Source: Bos javanicus
Taxonomy: Eukaryota; Chordata; Mammalia; Artiodactyla; Bovidae
Direction of reading: 5' to 3'
Assembly: GCF_032452875.1 (NCBI RefSeq)
Contig: NC_083882.1
Coordinates: 32,294,001-32,358,000 of the forward strand
Length of the DNA stretch: 64,000 nucleotides
The stretch's first letter is position 1, and each line of letters begins with the position of its first letter. The notes under the pieces were generated by a model. It was not told the DNA's origin, ran no database searches, and saw nothing but the letters and a program-made list of their open reading frames with translations. A program made the translations under genes and the position numbers. Positions 1-12,200 of the stretch are shown here, piece after piece.

Positions 1-186
1 TGGACCCAGCCCCAGCCTCAGGACAACAGTGGTCAAAGCATTAGAAGAGTCAGAACTGCCAAAGCAAAGCCTTTTCTTCCCCAGCTGAAAGATTGCTTTG
101 TCCCTTGAGTTGAAAACTGTGAAGTCCTGCCTCCTTCACTTTTCATCACATGGTTTCTCTCTTTGGATCCTTTTTTTTGTTCTCAG

Positions 187-269
187 TGATCCCACCACCA
201 GACATCCGCATTGACAGCTATGGTGAAAATTTTCTAAGCTTTACTCTCTCCATGGACACGGACATCAAG
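187..269 (+). CDS. SORL1: SORL1 exon (39 by human count): start of FnIII domain 3
   Basis: The acceptor is a T-rich tract ending ttctcag; the donor is aag|gtaatg. The first two bases complete a codon from the upstream exon outside the window, then 27 codons begin [13 protein letters not shown] (residues 1748-1774). The exon ends on a codon boundary. The ATG 37 bases upstream is intronic and is not a start. Confidence 0.93.
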
Positions 270-3200
270 GTAATGTGGACATTTCAAACCAGCAGTCAGG
301 TGGGGCTTTATTTTGCGTGGGAACCGATAGAGCAGAGGACAGGAAGATTAAGAGAAAAGAATGACTTGTTCCAGCGAAGCTAAAATACCACACCTAGGTT
401 GGCTCCTTCCCTCATGAAGAACAACTGGAGTCTTCCCATGTAATTATTCCGCCTCAGCCTGGTGCCTTTTTTTCTTTTTAACCATATAATTAAATGGTTC
501 ACAGCTACAGTGCAAATAAAGAGTTGGTGTTAACAGAATATGTTTGCCCTGTAATTTTCAGCTTTATTGGATTTCCTGGTTGCTGAGCGCTAATGCAGAG
601 GTTCCCGCAGTGGAAGAGGGTCTTAGGGAAGAGTCAGATGCCTCGGACACATATCCACCAGTGTGCACCCAGCGTCCTTCCCCTTCCAGCACCTTCATCC
701 CCTCCGCTTGGTCCATCAGCGTGGCCACCTTCCCCGTAGTCGTCTGTGTCCCCTGGTTTCTCAAGTTGCTGTTCACCTTTCATGGTGTTTTTTCCTCTTT
801 GTTTTTCCTCACATCTATCCCAGTCTGTGAAGTTGTGGTGGGACCAAAGGCTTGCAGAGTCCTCGTGCCATCGACTGAGCTACAGTGTGGTCTCAATGCT
901 CTTGGCTTCTGGGACCGCTGATGCCAGAAATGGCCTTGTGTGGACCCTGTCTCTTTAGTCTTTGGTCTTGAACACATTTTAATTTGGGTCATTGTCTAAT
1001 ATTTTTAAAGACTTTTAGGTCAAATCTTTCTGTGAGCTCAGGACTCAGAAGAGGTAGTCTTTCCTGACTCATGGATATATTTGCTTCTGTTAGACAGTGG
1101 GGGCTTTCCTGATGGCTCAGATGGTAAAGAATCTGCCTGCAATGTGGGAGACCTGGATTTGATTCTGGGTCAGGAAGATCCCCTGGAAAAGAGAATGGCA
1201 ACCCACTTCAGCATTCTTGCCTGGAGAAGCCCATGAGATCTGACCAATCCACCTTTGTTGTGACCTCTTGGCCTTGACTGCAAGGACTACCTGAGTTATG
1301 CATGCGTGTGTGTGTGCTAAGTTGCTTCAGTGTCCGACTCTTTTCGATCCTATGGACTATAGCCTGCCAGGCTTTTTTGTCTATGGGATTCTCCTGGCAA
1401 GAATACTGGGGTGGGTTGCTATGCCCTTCTCTAGGAGATCTTCCTGACCCAGGGATCGAACCCACGTCTCCTGCAGCTCCTGCACGGCAGGTGGATTCTT
1501 TACTGCTCAGCCACCAGGAACGCCCATCTGAGCCAAGATGGACCCTTAATTACTGTAACCTAATTACCTTTTCAAATTTTCTTCTTTCTTCCTTTTTAGT
1601 TGGTTCTTGTCCTTTTATTTTGCATTAATTTTTTTTTGTTTCATTGAATCTATTTAAAAATATTTTAAAATTGGAGTATAATTGTGTTAGTTTCTGCTGT
1701 ACAGTAACTTAAATCAATTATATGTGTACATATATCCTCTCTCTCTTGAGCCTCCCTCCTTCCATCCCACCCCTCTAGGTAATTGCAAAGCACTGAGGTA
1801 ATCTGTCTGTGCTGTACAGCAGCTTCCCACTGGCTTTCTGTTGTACACGTTGTACTGTGCATATGTTTGGCCCGTCCTTTCCTTCTGCCCCTGTATCCAC
1901 AAGCTCATTCTCCATGCCTGCGTCCCTGTTCCCATCCTGCAAATAGGGTCGTCAGTAACATTTTTCTAGATTGCATATATATATATGTGTATGTTAGTTG
2001 TTAGTTGCTGAGTTGTGTCCGACTCTTTGCTATCCCACGGGCTGTAGCCCACCAGGCTCCCTTGTCCATGGGATTCTCCAGGCAAGAATACTGGAGTGGA
2101 TTGCCATTCCCTTCTCCAGAGGACCTTCCTGACCCAGGGATCGAACCCAGGTCTCCTGCATTGCAGGCAGATTCTTTACTGTTTGAGCTATAGGGAAGAC
2201 CCTATATATGTGTGTGTGTGTGTATGTGTGTACATACATGTTAATACACAATAGAATCTATATTTTATATTATAAATTGTTTCACATTCATTTTTAGAAG
2301 TAGGGAGGAGTATGATTGTTCAGTGTTAGCACAAATAGAACTGGTCTAAGGATCCAAAGGACCAGCCCTTTATAAGAAGGGAGATACCCAGGGAACAGCA
2401 GAAAAGTTCTGCCTTTCATGTCTGGTGAGGTCTGTGCGTGAGCACTGCCCATGTAACATGGCTCTTGATTCTTGGCAGGTGAATGGCTATGTGGTGAACC
2501 TCTTCTGGTCATTTGACACCCACAGACAGGAGAAGAGAACGTTGAACTTCCGAGGGATCGTCTCGTCGCAGAAAGGTAGTGTCCTGGAGCTAGTCGGTGT
2601 GTAAGCAGGAAGGAGGAAGGCTAGACTGAGGCTTTCCTGGCAGTAGAGCTCGTGTAGGGGGCCGGGAAAGGCGAGGGGTCTTCTCTGCAGCTGTTCTGAG
2701 TGGGCCCGTGTTGTCCATGGAGGATCCTGTCAGTGGCTCCTGAGCCCAGGTGAGGAATCCACTGGGTGGTTCCCCAAATCCCTCTTCTAATCTGATGGCT
2801 CTTCAGGGAAGTTGGAGGCTTAAAAAGGATGAAACGCTGGAAAGAAGACAGATTAACCTTTTATAGTTGATGTTTTCCCTCCCCAAAGAGAGAATTCTCA
2901 GGATTAGTTACCTCTCTATTTACTCCCCTGGTTTGCTCCTCTTTTGATGATATTAATACAAGGTGGTGTAGGGCTGCTGCTTAATTGGCATTTTGTAAAT
3001 ATTTGTTGAACAAATAGGCCAACAGACTGAGAGAAGAAGGGGTTCCAGTTCCTTTTGGATCTGTGCAAATAGTGAGTCTCAAAGTCCTCATATCTGAAAA
3101 TAGGCTAAAGGAAGGATTTTAATTGCTTCTAAGACAGAACTTTCAATGGCCAAGGCTGCATGTGAATGTAGAGAAGGACATGAGAGCTTCTTTTCCCTTC

Positions 3201-6200
3201 TAACCTGTTTGCAAAGTGCTTCCAATCCTAACAAGTATTCTATAATATAAGTATACACATACATAGGTTGCCCAAGGAGGTTATGCAAGAGTAAAGCTAT
3301 CATTGGGCACTTAGCTTGTGCAAGCATTTACCCGGCAGGCACTCTATGTGTGTTTTTTTACCTAACACTTCAAAAATGATGTTGCGGGATATCCTCATTT
3401 TATGGATCAGGACATAAGGTTCAGGGATCGAGTGGTTCCCTCAGAAGGCAGCAGAGCCGGGATTGGAAGCCACATCTCTTAACTCCGAAGGCTGCAGTCT
3501 CATTGCCCCCACATCACACCAAGAGAAACTGGTGGAGTCAGGGACAAAAGTCCTACGAGCCATTGCCTGAGACCCACAAAGACCTGCTTCTTGCCAGGGG
3601 TCATGCAAAGCACTTGTTGACGAGCATTTTCTTTTTTATTCCCTGCAACAGCCAGCCACCGTAAGTGCTGTTATTCTACATCTTACCTTACCAACAAGGA
3701 TATGGACTTGGAGAGTCTGAGTACTTCATTCTTGGCTTATGCAACCATGAGGCGTAGAGTCAGGCTTTGAACCCAAGTCCTCTTGACTCCAAAGGCTGTC
3801 CTCTTAGCATATCTTTCTTTTTTTTTTTCAACTTGATATTTATTTCTACTGAAATATAGTTGATTTACAATGATAACAATGATTTGCAACGTTACCTTTA
3901 CAATGTTAAATTCCCGTTAAGCATATCCTTCTTATGGCTCACTGCTCTTTTAGTTTCTGATGACATTTTCCCGACTTAGAAAGGGGCACATCTTTATTAC
4001 AGAAAATTTAGAAAACAAAAAAATGTATAATGAAATTTTTGAATTCCTGTAATTTCACTTCCTAGGGAAACCACTTTTATTAATAATTTTGAGTACTCCT
4101 AACTTCGTATTTTTCCTCCTCATTGACTTCTTTATGTATACTGCATATACTTTTACCTCCCGCCTTTTTTACTGACCCTAAATCACAGAATTTTCTAGTC
4201 GCACTATGTATTCTTGGGAACAACTTAGAGCGGCTGTGTAACAGTTCATGGATACACGTGAATTTCACGGATGCACCTTATTGTTGCCTTCTTGTCGGGT
4301 GGTCAGATGATTACAATTTTTCCTGCTGAAACAAATACCGTGACAGACATCCTGGTTGCACACATTTTTGGATCCTTCTCTTGTACCTGGATTGAAGGTT
4401 ATGAAGGATTCCAAGACCCTCACAAGGCCAAATGGCTCTCCACAAGGATCGTACCACTTTATATCCACAGATGGTCGGCTTTAAAGGAATTTTTCCATGC
4501 CCATGCACTGTGTTATTTGCAATTTTCATTAATAAAGCATGCCGAGTGAATTCATAAAATCATAAACTTCCTACAACATGAGAGACTCACTTAAATGGAG
4601 AGGTTACATTGAAAAGCTAGGTGGACTTCCCTGGTGGTCCAGAGGTTACGATTCAACACTGCCAACACAGTGGGTGAGAGTTCGGTCCCTGGTTGAGGAG
4701 CTAAGATCCTACATGCTGCATGGCACAGTCAAAAGATAAAAAGGAAAAAAAATGTAAAAAAATACTGTGTACATATAAAGACATGTGCAAAAGAAAAAAA
4801 ATTTTTTTTTAATTTAAAAATTGAGTGTGCGTATAAAGACCACGGCTCCAGCCCTTTGTCCCTGTTCCCCAGTTGGCAACCTGACAGCTCATACGCCCTA
4901 CGAGATTTCTGCCTGGGCCAAGACCGACCTGGGGGACAGTCCTCTGGCATTCAAGCGTGTCACAACCAGAGGTGTCCGCCCACCCGCTCCGAGCCTCAAA
5001 GCCAAGGCCATCAATCAGACGGCAGTGGAATGCACCTGGACCGGCCCCAGGAATGTGGTAAGTCAGCCCGGATGACCTCTGCAGAGTGAGGATGGACCCT
5101 CGCCTGGCACTAGACCACCGGCCGCCCCCAGGGCTTCCCCCGCCGCTGCTTTGTTTCCTTATCCCAAACACATGCTACCCTCTTGGTCAGCTCTGGATTA
5201 CCTCCCAGAGGCACCTGACATCCCTTTCTACAACCTGGCCTGGCATCTAAGAAGAAAGAACCCCTGTTTAAGCCGAGTATGAAGAGGGGTCACATTCCTG
5301 ATCAGGCACTGCAGCGGGGGTGGGTTTTACCTGGGGATGGGTGAGAAGTCAGTTGCCTTGACAATGATTATCGCACCTGAGGACCATGCCGGGGTTCCTC
5401 TCGCCCCTCCCCACCTGGGGGATCCCCCACTCACAGGTTGCCTTCTCAGGCACCCCGCCCCCGCCAGACATGCCTCCCTATTCATTCCAGGGCCCCCACT
5501 GCACTTGTACGTGGGTCTTTTTGTTTCTTTTATTTATTCATTTTAACGCATCTGATGCACTGGGATTAGATCCGTGCTTCTTTTTGAGTCTGGTTTTGCC
5601 TTCCCACCCTCCCCAGTGCGCACCTTCCTTTGCTTTTAGGCACACCTTCCCAGGGCTGTTTTCACCCGCCTCCTGCCTCTGCCCCATGGCTTCTGCTCTG
5701 TCTTGCCTGGAATCCTTCCCCCACCTGCTGTGCAGTCAACTCCTAGCTCTTCTACTCGGTCTCCTGCCCTTAAGAACTGAATCCTTAGAGTTGGTGCCAT
5801 GCAGCCTGTTTCATCAGACCCTGCGAATCTGATTTGATATCTTCTGTCTACTCTCATCTCCCTAACTAGTTGATAAGATCTTGAAGGGAAGGGTCATTTT
5901 CTGAGTTTTCCAAATGGAAAAGTGTGTGGGACTAAATCTGTAAGAATCCTCAGTGGCTGGTGAGGAGGAATTGGCCTCTGTCTTCTGAGGGCGTATCCAT
6001 TGTGCAATGCGGGCAGCACTGGTTCATGGGGAAAGAACCAAGGTTTGCCAGGAATTGTCTGTGAGCTCAGCCATGAAGAAGGAAGGGGAGGTGAGAGTTG
6101 TTGAGCACCTACCGTGTGCCAGGCACGATGCCCACCCTCCACCCGCGATCTCCTACTTCCTACTTTTATCAGCTCTGTGGGGTAAATGTTTCTGCTCTAC

Positions 6201-9200
6201 CAGTGAGGAGACCACGGCTCGGAGGGGTGAGGTCACTGGCCACAGTCAAGGGTTAGTAAGCAGCAGACTGAGTTAGAGCTCAGGTCCGGCTGGAGTAACA
6301 GCCTGGGCGCTTCTGTCGCTCTTGAACCTCACTCTGAGGCAGGGACGGGGATGAGATGCCCAGAGCCAGGCTCAGGGCTCCGTTTTACCTGGAACCGGAC
6401 TCTCCTCAGAGAGGGGCCTCTTTGGTTTATGTGCCCAACTCAGGCCTGCCTACCTGTCACACCCAGCCATCTGCAGAGTGGGGTGTTGTGTATAGAGCAC
6501 CGGTCTGCGACTTGATTTTGGTATCTTATCACATGTGAACTTGGAGAAGGAGCCTCCTCCATGTTGAGAGTCTGCTTGCACTCATGGTAGCCTTCTGAGG
6601 GTCAGGGGCCCGTGGAGTGCCCTGAATGAAGCCCTCAGCTCCCACGTGTCTCCAGCTCACTGTGGATGCTGGAGTCTCACCCAGAGTTGTTGTCTCCCCG
6701 ACAAGAGCTGTTCCCATCACTGTCAAGTGTGGCCTTCTTACACCCTGGCTCCCTGGGCTCTGGGGTCCCCTTTCCTGGCCCTTGGCTGGAGCCCCCATCA
6801 CGTGGTGGCCCCAGGCGCATCCTCTCCAGGGTCAGACCTTCCTGCACCCTGAGTCCCCCTCTGCTGTCCCATCTGAGCTTGCTCATTCCCCTATTCCTGC
6901 TCCATTCCTATTTGTTTATCTGGGAATGAGAATCCCTGATGGGTTTCCTGCACCCCCGGGGCTTCTCCAGACCTATACGGTTTTCAAGTCCCCTGTCTTG
7001 CCTGCTTATATGCTCGTGGAGGAAATGCCCTCTGTCTCTACCTTACAAAGAAAGCTTCCTTACACTTACCCTGTTATAAACACATGCAGCCTTCACTTTT
7101 CCCACTACAAGGGCCATCAGACTCCCACCTCCTGCTTTAAACTCCATGTATATCACTTAGGGTTAATAATGGCTGCATAGAACAGGAGTGGCTTTCAACA
7201 GTTTATTTCCCTCCTAATTATGAGTTGTTCAGAGTTTGGAATTCAGCCATCTAGGGCTTCTATATCAGCAGCATGGTTTGACCCATTTCCCATGCCCTAC
7301 TAATAAAGGTCTGTATAGTCAAAGCTGTGGTTTTTCTTATATGGATGTGAGAGTTGGACCAGAAAGAAGGCTGAGCACTGAAGAATTGATGCTTTCAAAC
7401 TTTGGTGCCAGAGAAGACTCTTGAGAGTCCTTTGGACAGCAAGGAGATGAAACCAGTCGATCCTAAAGGAAATTAACCCTGAATATTCCTTAGAAGGACT
7501 GATGCTGAAGCTCCAATACTTTGGCCACCTGATGCAAAGAGCTGACTCATTGGAAAAGATTGAGAGTAAGATTGAGGGCAAAAGAAGAAGGGGGCGACAG
7601 AGAATGAGATGGTTGGGTGGTATCACTGACTCAATGGACATGAGTTTGAGCAAACTCCAGGAGGTGGTGAAGGACAGGGAAGCCTGGCGTGCTGCAGCCC
7701 ATGGGGTTGCAAAAGTTGAACACAACTTAATGACTGAACGACAACAACAGCCAGTCCCCTGCCAGCCTTGCCTGTGGCACCACCTTGCAGCCTAGGGCTT
7801 GGACTGGACCCCATCGCCTTGTGTACTCCGTGCAGCGGGAGGGGGAAGACGTGCTCTCCCTGCATTTCCCTGAGCCCCCACTGAGGTCCCGCCCAGGATG
7901 TCTGCTGGCATCTTGGTGAGCATCCCTGTCACTTGGCCTCTCCTGCCTGGAGGAGGGAGGTGGGATGCAGGCTTGTTTCCAGGTAGCAACTCTCACTAAG
8001 AACCAGGATTCTACTGCGGGAGGAGGGGAAGACAGGGACCTGCTGGGCAGCCGGCAGTGTCCCCCCTCCCGCCACACGCTATCTCCACCAGCTTGCACAC
8101 TTGCTATCCCCATCGCACTAGAAGAGTGTCCCCACTTTTGGTCATTCCCTCTTTTCCCCAGCTTATCGTGCAGTCTTCTAGTATAGCTTCCAGGAGTTTT
8201 GTATTTACAACTTGTTATTTATAAATCTGTTTTTCTTCTTTGCCTGGCTTTACTCAAGAAAGCGAGCTCTGAGGACAGAGACCACATCTTATTTATCTTC
8301 GTAGGTGGGAAGCCACTGCCTGGCCCAGGGTGCCTTCTCTGTAAACGCTGATGAAATAGATGCCAAGTGAAGACTTCTTTGTGCGCTCATGTGGAGCGGT
8401 TCCCAGGGTCTTAAATCAGGGCTTTCATGGGAGTGAGGTCACCGGCCGTTGAACTGGTGCCCTTTTCTGATCTCTCCTTTTACCAGGTTTACGGTATCTT
8501 CTATGCCACGTCCTTTCTTGACCTCTATCGCAATCCCAAGAGCTTGACTACTTCGCAGCACAACAGAACAGTCCTTGTCAGTGGGGATGAGCAATATTTG
8601 TTTCTGGTAAGTTTCCTAATGCCAGGAACACAGAGGAATGTTTTATTTTTTGAGGATGTCTTAATTGCTGGGCTCCAAGCTCAGACCTAGGACCTGGGGA
8701 GCTGGAGATGCGGATTCCAGGATCCGTGTGTGTGTGTGTACGTGTGTGTGTGTTCAGCGTGAGGGGGTGGGAGGAGGGAAGGAGAGAGATGAGAGGATAG
8801 TTCTTCTCCACAAGCATCAGGTTTTTACTTGAAGCACAGAATGAACGGCCACTTAACCATCTGCAGCTCCTTGTGCAGGACTGAGAACTTGGTAAATGGG
8901 TCTCAGGAATAGATAAAGCTTGTATCAGATTCCACTTCTAGGAATTTAGCCATGCTTTTACATGTGTGCCAAGGTGTATGGAAAATCATGTTTGGACTAC
9001 TATTACTTGTGAAAACAAAAGATTTGAAACAAACATCTATCGGGAGAAGACTGATTAAAAGTATTACAGCTTATCTTTGAGATGGAATACAGGGCAGTCA
9101 TCCAACACAAATATAACAAACTAAATGTACTGATTTGGAAAAATTCCCAAGCTGTATTATTAAGTAAAGGAACCAAAGAGCATAATTATGTGTGTAATGG

Positions 9201-12200
9201 TTTTCCATTTGTGTAAAAAAGTTAAGGGCAATAAGTTATACATGCACACACATGCATAAGCACACACATGTATGTATGTATGTATCTACACGCACACCCT
9301 CCCATCCCTGTGTATCTGTGCTTATATTTGCATTGGACATTTCTGGAAGGAAGCATGTAAAATCATTACTAGTACTGCCTGTGGGAAATGGACGAGAGAT
9401 CTGGGGTAGGTGGGGCTTACCCTGCATCTTTTTGTATGCCTTGAATTTTAACTGTGTACAAGTGTCATTGCCTTGTTGGGGAAAAAATAGTTTGCTGACC
9501 ACTGCGTGAGTTTGTGTGGTGTTTGTTTCAGGTCCGGGTGGTGGTGCCTTACCAGGGGCCGTCCTCTGACTATGTCGTGGTGAGGATGATCCCGGATAGC
9601 CGGCTTCCTCCCCGTCACCTGCATGTGGTCCGTATGGGCAAAACCTCTGCTGTCATCAAGTGGGAATCCCCGTACGATTCTCCAGACCAGGACCTGGTGA
9701 GCAGGCCAGGCGTGCTGGCGACCTTGCTTATTCTGGACGTGGTTTGGTTTGGGGGCAGGAAACCGAGGCCTGGTGCGTGGAGCTCAGCAGGAGCTCCCCC
9801 CCCTGCCCCGCCATTTCCGCCAAAGACAGGGTCCTCATAGGTATCTCCTCTTTGCTGTCATGTCCTGGCTGCTGTATTGGTTTGTTCCTCCTTTTCTCTG
9901 CCTTCGCCAACAGTTGGCCTGTAGGTTAAATCTAGCCCACTGCCTATTTTTCTAAATAAAGTTTTATTAGAACCAAGTTATACCCATTTGTTTACATGTT
10001 ATCTATGGCTACTTTTATGCTACAAACAAGAGAGCTGAGTAATTGTGGTACATACCATCTAACCTTCAAGGCCTAAGATATTTACTGTCTGAACCTTTAT
10101 TTAAAAAGTTCGCTGGCCTCTGCCCCAAGAGACGGAGAAGGCAATGGCACCCCAGTCCAGTATTCTTGCCTGGAAAATCCCATGGGCGGAGGAGCCTGGT
10201 AGGCTGCAGTCCATGGGGTCGCTAAGAGTTGGACACGACTGAGCGACTTCACTTTCACTTTTCACTTTCCTGCATTGGAGAAGGAAAGGGCAACCCACTC
10301 CAGTGTTCTTGCCTGAAGAATCCCAGGGACGGGGGAGCCTGGTGGGCTGCTGTCTATGGGGTTGCACAGGGTCAGACACAACTGAAGCGATTTAGCAGTA
10401 GCAGCAGCAGCCCTAAGAGAGGGCTCCCTGGTAGCTCAGTGGTAAAGAATCCATTGGCCAGTGCAGAAGGCACGAGTTTGATTCCTGAGTTCAGAAGATC
10501 CCCTGGAGAAGGAAATGGCAACCCACTCCAGGATTCTTGCCTGGGAAATCCCATGGACAGAGGATCCTGACGTGCTGCAGTCCTTGGGGTTGCAAGAATC
10601 TGGCAATTAAACAGCTGACCCTAAAAGAAGAATCACTTATTCTAGAAACATCTCCCACTTTCACTTTCCCAGGCTGCTTTGACCTCCATCCCCTCGCCCT
10701 CCCTGTCATCCCAGGGCTGGGTGGTTTTCTGGGATCATACTGATAATTCTGTGTGCAGTTCTGTGCATGAATACTTGTTGTAAAGTTGGACCTGACCACC
10801 CCAGAGGCTTTCCAAAGAACAGAGTCAGGTGTTGTGACCCAGAATATTATTTTGGGGGGTCACAGCCACTGACATACTTCTGTCGCATGGGCCGCCACTG
10901 AACTTCAAAGAATAGAAAAGGCCAGGTTTCTGATTACCATTAAGATGTCTTTTTCTTGTCCCAGTTATATGCAATTGCAGTTAAAGATCTAATAAGAAAG
11001 AGTGAGAGGAGCTACAAGGTGAAATCCCGCAACAGTACTGTGGAATACACGCTGAACAAGTTGGAGCCTGGAGGGAAATATCACATCATTGTCCAGCTGG
11101 GGAACATGAGCAAAGACTCCAGTATCAAAATTACCACGGGTAAGCTGGCGAGAGATCAGAGGCTTTCTCACACAGCAGGGCGCCCCATTGCTGCTAGGAC
11201 TTCTCGAGGTGTGGTGTTTTCTTTTTTTTTTCGCTTTTATTTTTTTGAAGACATGGGATTTCCATCAGGACTTGCCCAGGAAGTGCAAAGATGACCCTGC
11301 ATATCCTGGCTGGGGCAGAGCTGTGCAGGGGTCCCAGGCTCTGGGCTGCAGGTGGTGGCAGGGGCACCGTGGGCAGGATAGTGGCTGTCGTTTTCTATAT
11401 TCTCTGTCGTGATCTCCCTTCCCCTAGCTGGTTTTGACATTTTCAAGAGAGTTAGGAAATGAAACTGACTCTTTGCCCCATAAAGCCAAACATTGCATAT
11501 GTGTACCTGGACTAAAGTCATCGTGGTTCCTAGGGCAATATTAGATAGGAATGGACAGAGACCAGGAGTTGGGTAATACCTTAAAGGGTGATTTGCTTCC
11601 AGCCTTAGGCTGGCTCAGGTCAGGTTCAAGTTCACAGAGCAGGTAGTAAGTGCAGTTATTTGGACAGCAGCAGACGACATCAGGAGTGACAGTATCAGAG
11701 GCTGGCAGTGTGGACTGTGGGCCTGCAGCATACTTTGTGGTCATTCCGGAGCTCTGTCTTCGGGCTGAGCTCTCTAGGCCCTCACTGAGCCCCCCTGGAA
11801 TTTGGGGCAGGAAAGCATACTGGAACCAGAGCAGAAGTGCTGGCAGGCTTTGAACTAGTCCAGCCTCACCCCATCCGCATTTCTTTTCGACCATCTTTTG
11901 GTCTAAGGGCTACTAAATTAGACACCATCCAAATTTCTTGGCTAAAGACATTATAACAGCAAAGTAGATGTCAGAGTGTCTAGAATGTGCTAGGCTCTAT
12001 ACTAAGTGGATATATGTGTTTTTTTTTTCTTCCTTAACTAATTCCTTCAGGGCTAGTGTTATTTCATCAACCTTTGATGGACAAAAAAGCAGAGACTCAC
12101 GTGTATAGCCACTAACTGTCTCCTACTTCATCTTTCATTTTCAGTTTCATTATTAGCACCTGATGCCTTAAAAATCATCACAGAAAATGACCACGTCCTT

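Larger units (their letters stand above)
270..2478 (+). other. SORL1: SORL1 intron between exons 39 and 40
   Basis: The intron begins gtaatg and ends ttggcag. Positions 270-1100 hold no recognisable repeat or gene. The rest carries two Bov-tA SINEs, an L1 3' fragment with a third SINE inside it, and a TG/TA microsatellite. Positions 2250-2478 are unassigned single-copy sequence. Confidence 0.85.
2576..4872 (+). other. SORL1: SORL1 intron between exons 40 and 41
   Basis: It opens with gtagtg and ends ccccag. Positions 2576-3300 show no gene or clear repeat. The remainder holds two MIR remnants, L1 fragments and a CHR SINE. Confidence 0.85.
5058..8486 (+). other. SORL1: SORL1 intron between exons 41 and 42
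   Basis: It begins gtaagt and ends taccag. It carries one MIR remnant and a BovB 3' end. Positions 5058-6090, 6290-7300 and 7745-8486 are GC-moderate single-copy DNA in which I see no gene; the open frames there lack splice or codon support. A diverged L2/MIR-like piece may lie near 8255-8350. Confidence 0.8.
8607..9531 (+). other. SORL1: SORL1 intron between exons 42 and 43
   Basis: It starts gtaagt and ends tttcag after a good polypyrimidine tract. It contains a TG microsatellite and one old L1 fragment, otherwise nothing recognisable. Confidence 0.85.
9697..10964 (+). other. SORL1: SORL1 intron between exons 43 and 44
   Basis: It opens gtgagc and closes cccag. An old hAT element is followed by back-to-back Bov-A2 and Bov-tA SINEs. 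Positions 10,613-10,964 are single-copy with no gene seen. Confidence 0.85.

Noticed and set aside
150..186. ATG just upstream of the first visible exon as a coding start
   Set aside because: It lies in the polypyrimidine tract before the ttctcag acceptor; the exon is internal to SORL1.
6626..7180. 184-residue open frame on the + strand
   Set aside because: It lies inside a SORL1 intron and has no domain, no cysteine or hydrophobic pattern and no splice context.
7502..7795. 97-residue frame ending [14 protein letters not shown]...
   Set aside because: It is the C-terminal tail of BovB, counted as a mobile element, not as a host gene.
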